A DNA stretch of 64,000 nucleotides from Symbiodinium sp. CCMP2592 (GCA_905221615.1 CAJNDT010000133.1:1-64000); one strand, 5' to 3'; shown: positions 24,543 through 36,324, counted from the first letter of the stretch. The notes: generated by a model from the letters alone, not told the origin. Numbers and translations are program-made.

Positions 24543-25061
24543 TCAGTATGGCCCATGTCTGGCAGGAGGCGCAGGAGGCCACTTCGCATAGCCCGGCTGT
24601 CCCGGTGCTGGCGGCGGGGCTGGAGGGTGCGGAGGTGCACAAGCGCCTGGAGGGCCATAGTGCCCTGTGTGCATCGGTGGGGGCGGTGGCTGCAGAGGAG
24701 GCGGGGGTGTGGGAGGCGGTAGGGCCGTAAAGGGAGGAGTCGCTGGCGGAGGACCCGACATCTTGGAGACAACTCCTGGCTGCGCAGACTCCAGTGGTCG
24801 TGGAGGAGCTGCCTTCATGGATCCACCTTGAACCTCAGACACCCCATTCGGGTACGTACCCTGCAGCGGCTGGCTTGGCACGGACTGGCCGACACCCAAC
24901 AGGGGGTCGGGAGACCCCAGCGCTGGTGCCGGCGCTGTGGGAGCCGGAGCTGGCGCGCCATTGACACCTGCAGTCAGAGAGATTGCGACTGACTCTCTCT
25001 GCCTCTTACTTCCGTGCGTGGGGTGAGCCCAGTCCTCTCCGTCTTTCTCTCCGATACATGG
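24543..25061 (-). CDS. Candidate terminal exon: proline-rich protein
   Basis: An open minus-strand frame of about 172 codons ends in TGA. It begins with a hydrophilic segment (EKDGEDWAHPTHGSKRQRES) containing a basic KRQR patch. An Ala/Pro linker follows (NGAPAPTAPAPALGSPDPLL), then a very proline-rich tail (PPPTPPPPLQPPPPP) with aromatic punctuation (HTGHYGPPG, QPGYAKWPPAPP). Such Pro/Gly/Tyr/Trp tails are typical of RNA-binding and splicing-associated proteins, but no RNA-binding domain is visible in this exon. Immediately upstream on the coding strand lies a CT-rich microsatellite that could act as the polypyrimidine tract of a 3' splice site. The exact start is unknown. Confidence 0.45.
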   Translation of the reverse strand, partial: PCIGEKDGEDWAHPTHGSKRQRESVAISLTAGVNGAPAPAPTAPAPALGSPDPLLGVGQSVPSQPLQGTYPNGVSEVQGGSMKAAPPRPLESAQPGVVSKMSGPPPATPPFTALPPPTPPPPLQPPPPPMHTGHYGPPGACAPPHPPAPPPAPGQPGYAKWPPAPPARHGPY

Positions 25062-25062
25062 T

Positions 25063-25112
25063 CAGAGAGAGCGAGAGAGAGAGAGCGAGAGCGAGAGCGA
25101 GAGCGAGAGATA
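25063..25112. repeat. GA microsatellite
   Basis: GA and GAGC units. Read on the minus strand it is a CT tract directly before the proline-rich exon. Confidence 0.9.
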
Positions 25113-27183
25113 GATAAACCCTAAACTCTAAACCCTATACATACAACATGCTGCTCCACATGCAGGGACATACAGAAATGCGCTCATCCTTGCATGTATG
25201 ATTGCACATCTCATTCTTCGACCTCCTGCCCTGCACCTACGCCCCATGCCTGCCAAACAGTCACTGGGCCGACCTACAGCCGATGGCTTGGGATGTGAGA
25301 CTACTGAGACCCTCAACTCGGGTTCAACAGGGCTGCAAAAGGCCTGCGGCTGTCAGCGCAGCTGCCAGGCTGGGATCCGCTGCCGCAGCTGCGGCAAGTG
25401 CGTCCTATGAGCAGCACACATGCGACCCATGGCTGAGGGACGGGTAGCCCCTCCATCTCATCTTTATCTTCATGACTTGGGTATCAATCTTTGCTGTATG
25501 CAGTGTTGATCAGCTTCAGCATTGTCGTCATCTTCACCACAGAGTCTACCACCAGCACCACGAAAATGTCTGACCCCATCATGCTCGCATCGTCAAAGGC
25601 CCCCGGGACAACAAAAAGGAGGATTCACCACAATACCGTTCGCTTGTTTACGGGATCTCCGTCTGGAGGTTCAAGGTGGCCGGGGCCCAAATTCGGAAGA
25701 TGCAAACCCATTCAGCCTCAAGTCTGCATGTCGCAGGCGCTATGTCGCAGTCGTTCCAGCATCGGTGGAAATAACCATAGTGGTAATATGGGGTGCTTTC
25801 GGAACATAAGGGGTCCTCATGTTAAGATCGAGCCTAAGAAAAGGGATCCTTAAAGTAAGACGCGACCCTGGACCCCGGGTTCAGGCATTAGGGGCTTTAG
25901 GGTATAAGCTGAAGGCTTTTGCAGGTGGCTGAGGGTTTAGATTTCTTCGGTTTGGCTTTTCGGTCTTAGGGTAGGTCTCAATTACAGTCCGGGGTCGCTC
26001 GTACAGGAGTGACCCTTCCCCAGCTTGAGAATACACCCAGCATGCGGCAGATATGCCAAAAAAGGACACAGTGACTCAATCGACCTTCAACATAGGCTGT
26101 ACAGTAGAGCCTGTGTCCCTCGGAAGGAAAGAACATCCGAAGATCAACGCCCAAATATTGCGAACGAACATCATCGTTGAAAGCCCGCAACTCCCAAACA
26201 GATCCTAACACGAGGAAGGATGCCGAGGTGCCGCTGTCTGACCTGCCGCCGGATCTGCCTTAAACCAGAAAGTGTCACAGAAACAGGGGGCAGCAGTAGA
26301 AGTGGTACAGAGTGACTAACTCATCAGACCGCCCCCTCTCAACCCACCACAGGCCCGGCAGGGTACGACAGGGTCCCAAACAGACAGTTGGCAGGTGTGT
26401 ATCAGGGCAGTTCTTGCTTGCATTGCATATTGGGGTACACCACATCATTTTAAAGCCATTATTGTAATACGGCAGGAATACTGTAATGTTGGCTTCTACA
26501 CTTGCGGGCTCGGGTGCTGGAAGTCCGGCTGCTGCCAGCTGTGCTGCAGCAAGCTGCTGTGCAGCGACCTGACCCGAGCGTTTCTCGGAGTTCAGGGAAA
26601 GGGGTTTAGGGGTTTGAGTAGGGGTTTAGGGGTTTCCTTAACCCTGAATAACCTAACTTTTTAGGGCTCCTTATTATGATTTCCTTATATAAGTCCTTAG
26701 AAAGGTAGGTTTTTCAGGGTTAAGGTTAGGTTTATTTAGGGGTTTAAGGGGCTTTGGTTCCGATTCAGGGCGCTGCGCTTCACTTGGGAGCTTTAGGAGT
26801 TCAGGGCTTAGTGGGCTTTGGGCGTTGCAGCTCCCTGAAGCAACGAGTGTGCTGAGCATAGTCCCAAAGACAAAGAGACGGCGCAAGTCTGCATCTCGAC
26901 AGGCTCATGTATACTTAGAGACAGAGGCAGAGAGACAGAGAGAGAGAGACCCGTCAGCGGCAGTGAGATGCTTGCAGTCTAAACCCTGCTTCTAGATCCA
27001 AGGCCACAGGTTCTATCCACTTGTCAAGTTGTAGCTATATACTGACTGCACAGATCCTCAAGAATAGAATACGCGGTCAGTGTAGGTTGCAGAGATGCCA
27101 GGGGATCCCAAAGAGAAGAACTGTATCCTTCTTGCAAGACTCCTGGCCCGCTGCAACCCCTTGAAAACGATCGAACAACCGTA
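25113..27183. other. Non-coding stretch
   Basis: No gene is recognised. A plus-strand frame near 25310-25410 gives a Cys-rich run (CGCQRSCQAGIRCRSCGKC), which lacks neighbours and was not called. Degenerate TTTAGGG-like units occur at 25890-25945 and 26595-26760. Confidence 0.5.
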
Positions 27184-27284
27184 CTACTTGGAGGATCAAG
27201 CGACTCAGTAACTCGGGTTAGAACAGAGCACCTATATGTAGAATCCTTTTCTTTACTGACTAAGTCCCACGACCATTCAAGCAG
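27184..27284. mobile_element. MITE family B, copy 3 with diverged centre
   Basis: The left end is CTACTTGGAGGATCAAGCGA then CTCAGTAA. The right end is TTTACTGACTAAGTCCCACGA with CATTCAAGCAG. The ends pair, but the usual TTATAAGTA centre is absent. Confidence 0.6.
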
Positions 27285-27414
27285 TACCAGCTTCAGAGAA
27301 GGCAAGCCACCTGCTGTGCTGCCAGCCTGGGTGGCATGTGCGGTAATAAATAGTTAGATTCCTTTAAACGGCTCTATATAAGGGCGACTATAAGGGATCT
27401 ATAAGGGTATAGTA

Positions 27415-27521
27415 TAATATAGGGGCCTTAATAATTAGAAAAGGGTTCGGGGGCATATTATACTATAATGGTAATAAGGAGCCCCAAAACCCTATTCTAA
27501 TTATTACGGCCCCTGCATTAA
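27415..27521. mobile_element. MITE family A, best-preserved palindrome
   Basis: The left arm AATATAGGGGCCTTAATAAT then TAGAAAAGGGTTCGGGGGC pairs with the right arm GAGCCCCAAAACCCTATTCT then AATTATTACGGCCCC along almost its whole length. The unpaired centre is ATATTATACTATAATGGTAA. A transcript would fold into a near-perfect hairpin. Confidence 0.8.
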
Positions 27522-27578
27522 AGTCGCTGCGAGTGCTTTGCTGTTTCATGCTGCTGGGTTGTGAAATCGAGCGGAACC

Positions 27579-27661
27579 TAATATAGGGGCCTGAATGATT
27601 TGAATAGGGTTCAGGGGCCCGTTATACTATAATTTCAAAAATCATTTGGGCCCCTATAGTA
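27579..27661. mobile_element. MITE family A, short copy
   Basis: TAATATAGGGGCCTGAATGA on the left and ATTTGGGCCCCTATAGTA on the right. The right arm is shortened by about 25 bp relative to the family. Confidence 0.7.
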
Positions 27662-27779
27662 GGCCCTATAGTAAAAGAGCAGGCATGAGATTCGCAATGC
27701 AGAAGATCCTTGCTTACCAATCACAAGGATATGCATGATTGTCAGTCACTGCCGACTGCCGTCCTCACCGGCATCATGC

Positions 27780-27880
27780 CCTTCACCATCACCATCACCA
27801 TCAGGAATCATCATCGTCTTCTTCATCATAATCATCACCATCATCATCACCACAGCCACCGCCACCACTGCCACCCGTCA
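27780..27880. repeat. CAT/CAC microsatellite
   Basis: Imperfect CAT, CAC and ATC trimers. The poly-His frames are artefacts. Confidence 0.85.
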
Positions 27881-28168
27881 TCACCATCCTTGTCATCATC
27901 ACAGCTACGTTACAACAGTGAATGGAAGCAGAGCCTCCCGGAAATCAAAAGAGGTGTTGGTCCGGTGCTGGTGAGTTGGGCCAAAAACTTTGTCACCCTC
28001 CATGCCTTCAATTCGAGCAGCAATTTAACCGTATCCGGAGCCAACATCAACTCTTCTATGTTATGCACCTCACGACAACAACCAAGTCCGCTTCTGCAGT
28101 TCTCCGTTCTAAGATGCTGGCGAGTCGCCCCTAAACCCTAAACCTTCTGATCCCGATGAACCACCTGA

Positions 28169-28281
28169 ATAATAGAGGGGCTTAACATAATTACCTGTAC
28201 TATTTTGGGGGATGCCTTATTGTAAATATATTGTAGTGGGCCCCAAAACCCTATTCTCATTATTAAGGCAATCAAGGCCCA
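28169..28281. mobile_element. MITE family A, copy in the opposite orientation
   Basis: The signature is read on the minus strand: GGGCCCCAAAACCCTATTCT then CATTATTAAGGC lies on the right. AATAGAGGGGCTTAACATAA lies on the left. Confidence 0.6.
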
Positions 28282-28411
28282 TCTAAACCCTAACCCACAC
28301 TTTAAAGCTTCACTTCCGGAGGCAAAGCTTGTTACACTCACTCTTCAAAAATGTAGGCGTGCCGTATTTAGGAGTCCTTAGACGCAGGTTTTTCTACTTG
28401 GGGCAACCCTA

Positions 28412-28507
28412 AACAGGAAACCCTAAACCCTAACACCCTAAACCCTAATCCCTAAAACCCTAAAATCCTGAAACTCTAAAACCCTAAAACCCTAAACCCC
28501 CTAAACC
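28412..28507. repeat. CCCTAAA telomere-like array
   Basis: About twelve CCCTAAA, CCCTAAAA and CCCTAATC units in tandem, degenerate at both sides. Confidence 0.85.
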
Positions 28508-28689
28508 ATCCCGACCGCCAAGGCGCTGCTGGTAGTACAGCTGGACAGCCAGCTGCTGTTGTTGCTGTGCTGCCGCCAGCCTCGCTGGAATCGAACCCCA
28601 GGCTGAACCCTGAAACAACGGGACCGAAGCATTCTTAGGGTTCCTTTAAAAGGGTTCCTATAAGGGGTCTATAAGGGTACTATAGTAAT

Positions 28690-28755
28690 ATTGCCCTCGC
28701 CGAGAAGTACGACAAACTGGCGCAGATCAAGGGACACTTGGAAACAGGCTCGGTG
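28690..28755 (+). CDS. Candidate short internal exon
   Basis: The frame reads ALAEKYDKLAQIKGHLETGS followed by V, then meets GTGAGT, a canonical donor. The composition (Lys, Glu, Leu, Gln helix former) is strikingly protein-like in a region otherwise devoid of it. The exon starts right after an AAGGGGTCTATAAGGGTACT phrase that accompanies family A elements, so an upstream acceptor could lie in that sequence (TATAG at 28681-28685). The opposite strand at 28755-28860 also has an open Gly/Tyr frame (RGGYGGYGVAPADPTSQ), and only one of the two is likely to be real. No family is assigned. Confidence 0.3.
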
Positions 28756-30340
28756 GTGAGTAAACGTGCATCTGCTTTCCCAGCCACTGTGCAGCTGCGG
28801 CTATCTGTGATGTAGGGTCGGCGGGCGCCACGCCATAGCCTCCGTAGCCACCTCGCCACAGCTGGGTTTACGCTTCGAGGAGCTGGGGTCCCCTAAGAAA
28901 CTACTACTGCCCTGGCCTTAAACCCTAAGCCCTGAACCCTGTCACAACGAAAGCCCTACTGCAATCGAAGCCCCAAGCCTAAACCGCAGAAGCTGTTGCT
29001 TTCTGGACCGTGACGATGCGTCAGGTTTTAGGGTTTTGGGGCGCAGTATACTATAAGTACCAAAAAGAACCCCCAAAACACTGTGGGTAATTATTCAGGC
29101 CCCGAAAGTACCCGGCTCTTCCAAAGAACCTTCAAGCATCCCTCAGCCAAGTCTTTCAGATTCCCATTTCGGCACTCTGCCCGCATACTTCATCGCAGAG
29201 CCGCTTCCTTTGCTCTGATTCTTGGCCATGATCTTTGCCTGACCGCACAGCAGTGGGAGGAAATAATGAGTCGGAGGAGCTCGAGGGCTTGGACTTCCAG
29301 CCTGATCCATTATTTTAAAAAGGGCCCCAAAAAAGCGCAAAAGCAAAAAGAAGCATAGGGAAATCCCATATAAACCCCTTTAAAAGGAAGGCCAATATTG
29401 AAAACCTGGTCGATTCAGGCCGAAAGCTTGCGACAGCCTGGCCATGCCTCCCCAAACCGCCTAGCCCGATTGAAGCGCAGCGTGCTTGTGCAAGATGAAC
29501 ATACAGAGGCCTTAACAACTAGAACAGGGTTTCGAGGCATATTACACTAGCAGTACATTAAGCAACCCGAAGGAATAAAATCAGGACCGACTTGTCCAGA
29601 ACGTGGAACATGGCAGTTTGGGAACGGAGCCTTAGGCAATTGGACAGGGGCCCTAATAATTGGATTTTGCTGTTTTTTGGAAGGGGCTGGGGGGGGGTTC
29701 TTATGCTAGAGGGGCTACCGGGGGACATTAGGACAACGTCCTCCGGCTGCTATGGTAGCAATCTCCTCGGTGGCACTTTGAGGACCCGACCCAGATCTCC
29801 TCGGGCGTCCCCTGCATATCCTTCGTGGAGAGGCCCGCGGTGTTGGCGACATCTGGGCGCTTCGCGTGCTTTGAGGGTTTGGGCGGGGGGTGAAGACCTT
29901 AGTTGATTAGGGCTGAGGGAAGGAAAGACGTCTAGCACCGCGCGAACTTAAGAAGAGAAGAGGACTCACAATGCTTTGTCGAGTCGAAACAACTGATGTC
30001 TGATGAACCGATCATTATCGATTGGAGCGAGGTGTTGAAGCACGGGACATCTTAGGCGTGACTCTTCGGCGTGACTACGTTCTGCGGTTCCGCAAGTGAG
30101 ACGAATAACTAGGTGATGACCACGGTGGTTGCGATGGGGGCCGGCCATGAAGATCAAGAAGAACACGGCTGCAGCGGTGAATGATGGTGGAGATGACAAC
30201 GATAATGCTGCGTGTGACGAAATCGATATCACCCGCAGCAGCTCCGCCACCACCATCAGTGCCATCAATATCAGCATCATGACTCGGTAGGTCTGACACC
30301 TCAGCATGGTCCTGGCCTTCGCGTGCTTTTTTATAATATC
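28756..30340. other. Non-coding stretch with MITE remnants
   Basis: Right-hand family A remnants occur at 29023-29110 and 29503-29575. Several overlapping frames on both strands at 29590-29940 look like shadows of GC-rich DNA. No gene is called. Confidence 0.5.
29023..29110. mobile_element. MITE family A, left-truncated copy
   Basis: The core TAGGGTTTTGGGGCGCAGTA then TACTATAA and the right arm AATTATTCAGGCCCC are present. The left AATATAGGGGCC terminus is missing. Confidence 0.6.
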
Positions 30341-30455
30341 TGTATATATATATATATATATATAGATATAGATATAGACATAGATAAAGATATAGATGTA
30401 GATATAGATATAGATGTAGATGTAGATGTAGATGTATATGTACATGTACATGTAC

Positions 30456-30497
<42 letters not shown>

Positions 30498-30622
30498 GTA
30501 CATACATACATACATACATATACATATATATATATATATATATACACATATGTATATATGTATGTATACGTATATGTACATGTATGTGTATATATGTATA
30601 TGTCTATGTCTATGTCTATGTC

Positions 30623-30657
<35 letters not shown>

Positions 30658-30890
30658 TTATGTATGTGTACATGGATATGTGTATATGTATACATATATG
30701 TATCATGTATCTGTATGTGTGTATGTGTATGTATGTGTGTACGTATAAGTGTATGTATATTCATGTGTATGTACGTGTGTATGTACATATGCATATATGT
30801 GCAAATAGATCGGTTGATACATAGAGAGATAGATACGTAGGTAGGTATATAGGTAGAGAGGTAGACAGGTAGATAGATAGATTATTATCT
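30340..30890. repeat. TA/TATG/GATA microsatellite complex, about 550 bp
   Basis: TA dinucleotides pass into TAGATA, GTATAT, GTACAT, GTCTAT and finally TAGATAGG units. Several internal blocks are homogeneous (for example TATGTC at about 30599-30626). Open frames on both strands give Tyr/Ile/His/Met repeats and are not genes. Confidence 0.95.
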
Positions 30891-31106
30891 ATTTGTTGAT
30901 TTATTTCTTCAAATGTTGATGCTCATGTTTATACCTATGTCTATGTTTATATTTAGTTTCATACCTATACTTCGAATTATATCTATGTTTCTGTGTTAAC
31001 AACTTAAAGTCTTAACATGAAATGCTCCCCAATAGCCTTCAATGTCTTGGGGCTCTCAGCACCCTTAACTCTAGTCAGGACCCTCATCTCGCAAGCCTTG
31101 GGCCTG

Positions 31107-31214
31107 ATATAGGGGCCTCAATAATTGGAGTGGGGTTTGGGGGCCCAAACTATTATAATTATAATAAGGAACCCCAGAAATAGTATTGGTAATTATTGCA
31201 AGGCCCCTATAGTA
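31107..31214. mobile_element. MITE family A, copy
   Basis: ATATAGGGGCCTCAATAATT on the left, TAATTATTGCAAGGCCCCTA with TAGTAA on the right, and centre TATTATAATTATAATAAGGA. Confidence 0.75.
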
Positions 31215-31436
31215 AATCACCTCCGATAAGTCTTTCCAAGCAACTCCCGGCAGAGCCGTTTATACGCACCATCAGGGCGGCAGATGGGTTCCTCATGGGC
31301 TCGGGATTGAAGGTTTAGGGTTTAGGGGATTGGGTTTTTGGGGATTGTGGTTTAGGGTTTAGGGGATTGGATGTGAAGCGTCTCTATGAAGACCCCAGGT
31401 CTCCTCGCATTCCGCTGAGGTTCTGTGTGTACGTTT

Positions 31437-31546
31437 AATGTATGGGCCTGAATAATTAGAATAGGGTTTTGGGGCCCACTATACTATAATCATAATAAGG
31501 AGCCCCCAAAATAATATTCTGGTAATTCTTTAGGCCCCTATAGTAC
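31437..31546. mobile_element. MITE family A, copy
   Basis: TGTATGGGCCTGAATAATTA on the left, GGTAATTCTTTAGGCCCCTA with TAGTAC on the right, and a family core identical to the copy at 19873 (TAGGGTTTTGGGGCCCA). Confidence 0.75.
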
Positions 31547-32639
31547 GTTTACGGACATTCGCAGGATGGAGCCTCTGGGCGGTTACCAGTCCCAGGACTA
31601 GCGCAGCCCTTCTGCTGCAAATCTCGCTGCCGTTGCCATTTCTGCTATGGCTGCTTGAACAGGGCAGGTCACTCTGCCCAACATGCATCAAACATAATCA
31701 TAAGCCTCGAACCCTACATAACCCTAAAGCCGTAAGCCGTACAACCTTATAACCCTAAACCCTAAAATCCTAAAGCTTACGACGTAAACCCTAAACCCTG
31801 TACTTCCTGGGCGTCGGGTGTGGGCCTTTCGAGGAGGCTGGGACATAACTTAAAGAGCCCAGGCCCGGAGAGCAATCGTTTTTAGGATTCAGGAGCCTTG
31901 TATTACAACATGGAACCCTGGGGAATCGCAGTGGTACTAGCTATATTATTTCAAGCTCCTATAGACCTCCACTTCTAGTCTCCAGAATAGGCATGTCGCG
32001 TAATAGGAAACGATTTTGAGTTTAGGGCCCAGGTCCCTGAGACTAGGGGTTTAGGGGGTTGGGGGTTTAGGGTTTAAGGGTACAGTAAAGTTAGGCCAAG
32101 TTTCTTGTACCCTAGCGCGAAGAACGACAAACATTCGGGTCAGGGCATCTCCAGGTCAGGCCAAGTCACTTGCAGTCGGCCAGGCTTCCACGCTCCATGG
32201 CCTGGTTTTAGCTTTGGGGCGGGCGACTGAACGACACTGCCGCAAAATGCAAAGGTCTGAGAAGAAGCACCGTGCGTCGTCGGAGGGGTCACACTTATCT
32301 GGACCTTATCTGGACACCTCCTACTTGACCATGTCAAGGTGGACCATTGCCCGTACCCACTACACACTCCTGTGCAGCAGGATATCAGCTAGCCCAATCC
32401 AAAAGTTATTGATCAGGCTAGAACTCTGCGAAAGGCTTCGACGAGTAGAAAGTCTGGAATCCTACAGTTCAAGCCACTCTAAAATGGTGACGGATGTGGT
32501 GGTGATGCTGTCAATGACGCCGGTGGCTCTGTGATAGTCGAGGTGACGGCTGTGACCAAAAGCTTGATGAAGAAAACGAGGACGACACTGATTTGAGCAT
32601 TGAAGATGCAGAAAAGCAAACATAGAATACCAAGAAGAC

Positions 32640-32787
32640 ATGTGCATGATAAGTATGACGATGATGATGGTGAATATGGTGATGGTGATGGCGGTGATGG
32701 TGGCGATGATGGCGATGGTGATGACGAGGAGGATGACGATGATGAATATAATAATGGTGAAAATTGTGTTGACGATGATGATGGTCG

Positions 32788-32820
<33 letters not shown>

Positions 32821-33160
32821 CGGTGACGGTGACGGATGGTGGCCATAATGGTGATGATGATGATGCTGCTACATGGTGATGACGATGATGATGGTGGTGG
32901 TGGTGGCTGATGGTGATGATGGTGATGTTGATGATGCCGACGGTGATGATGGTGCACACGATGACGGTAATGTTGAGGATGGGGTTGCTGCCGATGCTGA
33001 CGCTGATGATGGTGCACACGATGATGATAATGCTGAGGATGACCCCGCTGAACTTGCCGATGTGGATCTGTGGATGGTGATGATGATAACGATGATGATG
33101 GCGATGATAATGATGATGATGATCATGATGATGATGATGGCGATGACGATGACGGTCCGC
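32640..33160. repeat. GAT-rich microsatellite, about 520 bp
   Basis: GAT/GGT/GAC trimers carry two tandem 60-63-bp higher-order units near 32930-33040 (GGTGATGATGGTGCACACGA occurs twice in close form). All three plus frames and the minus frames stay open and give Asp-, Met- or His-rich peptides. This is repeat, not a gene. Confidence 0.85.
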
Positions 33161-33704
33161 CTGCGAAATCGCTAGAGCAACACACAACCCGAACTTCCCC
33201 AACCCCTCTTGAAAGCAGGTTCTGCGGTGGAAGTGCCTGGAGTTGGACGTCTGGGGCTGCATTGCGCAGGGCGGCAGCGGCCCTTTCCTGATGTGTGGCT
33301 CAAGAGCGAAGAGTTGAAGAGGACTACTCCAGGACGCGATGACCTGCGGGCGACTGTAAAAGATCCGAACACTCCGCGAGCTTCAGGCAAGCACTGGTAG
33401 GTGCTGCCATAGGTGCTAGCACAGCTTGATCTGGCCTGATACTCAGTCTCTTAGCATTGGTCTCCAGTAGGTTGGCTTTAGGATCGCCGTGAAGGTTTGG
33501 GGTAGTTGGCCCCGTTGTGCGAGCCGAGGCACATCAACCGGATTCTCAGCCAGAAACCTCAGCAAAACCAGAGGTTTGTCAATCCAACCGGTCCAACACG
33601 TCATGCCTTGACTGCAAAAGTTCTCGGCCCCCGAAGCCCAGAAGTCGTCCAATCCGACTTGATTACATGGGATTTCGGTGGCTCAGACTCAGCAAAAGGA
33701 CGCG

Positions 33705-33780
33705 CATGTATGTATGTATGCAACCATGCATGTATTCATGCATGAATATGTGCGTTGGATGTGTGGATGTACGCAGAGAA

Positions 33781-33856
<76 letters not shown>

Positions 33857-34085
33857 GTATGTATGTATGTATGTATACGCGGATATGTATATGTACGAAT
33901 GAATGAACACATGAAAGAATGGACGAAGGAACCAAGGAATGAAGAAATGAAGCAGTCACGGAATCCAGGAATGAATGAATGAATGAATGAATGAATGGAT
34001 GACTCAATGTGTATGTGTATATGTGTACACATGCGTATATATGTGTAAATCGTTATATACATATACATATATATATATGTGTGTA
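33705..34085. repeat. TG/TATG/GAAT microsatellite complex
   Basis: TATG units, GT dinucleotides, GTGTAT hexamers (about 33801-33858), TATG again, GAAT tetramers (about 33968-33996), then ATATGTGTA units. Confidence 0.9.
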
Positions 34086-36140
34086 TACTTGTCTCGAACC
34101 ACCAAGAGCGTCTGGAGAGGCATGAGCACATTAGCTGATCCCGTGCACTGCAGCATGACCACAAGGGCTGACAAGGGCCGAAGCAAGCATATGTGCATCT
34201 TAATCTGCCCGAGCGAAGGCCTCGATAATCTGGAAATACGGAAACGGCCAACAGCTCAATCGTACAGTGGTGCAAAACTGGAATCGGAGCTACGCAAAAA
34301 ATCAGCGTTACGCGTGACAGCTTCACCACCCCCTGACATGGGGGTCATGAGCCCGAAGGCAGACGACCTGTTAATGTCTTCGCCTCTGTGCAGTGGAGAC
34401 CTCGGCAGAAACCTGTAGCATCCTCGGCAATGAACCGCCTCTCTTGCCCTGACGAGGGGCTTCTCCACCGCCGCTGCGGCTGGCGACCCCATCGCCATCG
34501 GTGCGGTTTTGTTGTGGGACGGAGAGGGGTACGCCCCGATGCTCTGACACCTTTACAATTCTCAACGGACAGTGTGTGGCTGGAGGGATTTTTGCCGAGG
34601 CCTGGCAGCTTGACGTGTAGGGTGAGTTTGGTGTAGCACGGTTTCAGTTCAGGGGTTTCGCTGAGATCGCCATGAAGAGCGAAGACTGGTCTGAGGTGCC
34701 ATGTCGGTACGAGGTGCAATGTCGGTACTGCCTGGAAAACCATATGAATGTACAGCTGCTAACTGTGGGATCGAGTTGTCAAGTCATGTCCTGAGTAAGA
34801 TCATCGCTGCATATCGGCTAGTGGATGTGCATCGGTAGAAAACCGTGCCCCGGTGGTTTTCTGCGCCTCGTCTTTCGGATGACCAGTTCGAGCGGAACAC
34901 AGCAGAGGAAAATGAGTCATGACTCGAAACCGAACTGAGCGCCGGGCTACAAAGCAGCCTCGCACCTCCGACTTTCCACAGCCAGTCGGCTTGTATGAGT
35001 GACAAGCGCCCCGCTACCAGACAAATACGCGCTGGCAACATACACTACAAACCCGAGGTCGTCCCTACGACTCTCACTTTCGACTCGCAGCTGACGTTGT
35101 CAAAGCTAATGTGTATGTGCACAAGCAGGCTGCCAGGGAATCCCGTCTCCTCTCTGATGCATTCTGCACTGCTCCAGAAAGCTGGTCTTTAACGGCGCCT
35201 TGCATCTTTCAGGTTTTGCAAGTCATCTGCAGCTGCGGGATTCCTGTAGATGCAGCCTGCTATAGCATCCACAAAGCCTCACTTCTTGCTTGTCTTCGCG
35301 ATAGTCTTCCTGACGCCGGTTGAGGAGACTTTCGTCGCCGGCACCTTCATGACCTGACTTGAAAGCCCTTCAAACCTGCACCCTAAACCCTAGCGTTAAT
35401 ATGTAAACTCGGAGCCAACAAGGATCGAGGATGTCACTCCAAAGGCTTCCACAGAAACAAGAACTCAACTACGTACTTAGGCTGCTGAGGAACCTTCGGC
35501 TGGGATCCCAACACCCTGCGGCGCCACAAAGCTTTCTGTTAAACAAAGCTATGAAAACCCCAGAGGCAAAAGAAAAGCAGATACCTGCCTGCCACACAAG
35601 TTTAGCACGACAGGAAACTATGTAGGCTCGCCGAAGAGTCTTGACACATTGACGTGAATGTACTGCAAAACGCGAACCCCTAAGCACTAAAACCTGAGGC
35701 TCCTCTAACGACGAAAAAGCCAGAACACAAAAAACCCTAAATGTAATATTGATAGTTATTCGTTACTCAGAACAATAAGAAGAAGCCCTACAGCCCTCTT
35801 CGCTGCGCCGGGGAGCCGCTGGCTTCGGCGCAGCTGCATCCCTCTGCAAGGTGCGGGTCGCCCATAGTGCCTTCCTGTGTGCAATTACGAGTGCCAAGCA
35901 ATCAGCGGCCTTGTGTCAAAAATGGACGGGGGTAGACGGTGGGAGAGAGAGAGAGAGAGAGACAGACCTCTGTCTATCTATCCATCTGTCTTCCGCCATC
36001 ACCCACCTATGTACCTCTCCATCTATCTACCTATCTATCGACTTGACCCATGATAGGCAATCTTTTTGACATGTGAAGGGCTTACACAAGTGCTGCTGTC
36101 TCCATAGTGACCAGCGTCTTTGCATTTTCTGTTTAGAGCT
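34086..36140. other. Non-coding stretch
   Basis: Frames up to about 140 codons exist on both strands at 33990-34740 but have no domain-like content. A GA/TCTA microsatellite lies at 35943-36045. No gene is recognised. Confidence 0.5.
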
Positions 36141-36144
36141 AGGT

Positions 36145-36190
36145 TCTTAGGGTTTAGGGTTAGTTAGGGTTTAGGGTTTAGGTCTAGAGC
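36145..36190. repeat. Telomere-like TTTAGGG patch
   Basis: Five units, GGGTTTAGGGTTAGTTAGGG and the following repeats. Confidence 0.85.
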
Positions 36191-36324
36191 TCCGGGCACA
36201 CAGGGTGCCATCGAAGCCCTCGGTCTCGGACCTAAGAAAGCAAGGTCCTTGCAGTCGGGCATGATCTACCCCTTGACTCCAGAGTTTCGAACCCGCATAG
36301 GTTGAGAGCACAACTCTATAAGAA

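Larger units (their letters stand above)
30891..32640. other. Non-coding stretch with two complete family A copies
   Basis: Contains MITEs at 31107 and 31437, telomere-like patches at 31310-31370, 31690-31800 and 32040-32080, and no recognised gene. Confidence 0.55.

Noticed and set aside
25310..25410. Cys-rich plus-strand peptide resembling a zinc-binding motif
   Set aside because: The cysteines come from GCTGCCG/TGCGG-rich DNA, the frame is short, and an overlapping frame is Ala-rich. Spacing fits no known zinc-finger class.
30075..30824. Reading frames of up to 246 codons on both strands
   Set aside because: They translate TA/TATG microsatellite into Tyr/Ile/His/Met repeats, with several frames open on both strands. 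No non-repetitive sequence is encoded.
32462..33262. Reading frame of 266 codons (minus) and Asp-rich plus-strand frames
   Set aside because: The region is GAT microsatellite. The His-, Ile-, Met- and Asp-rich products simply reflect the trimer in each frame.
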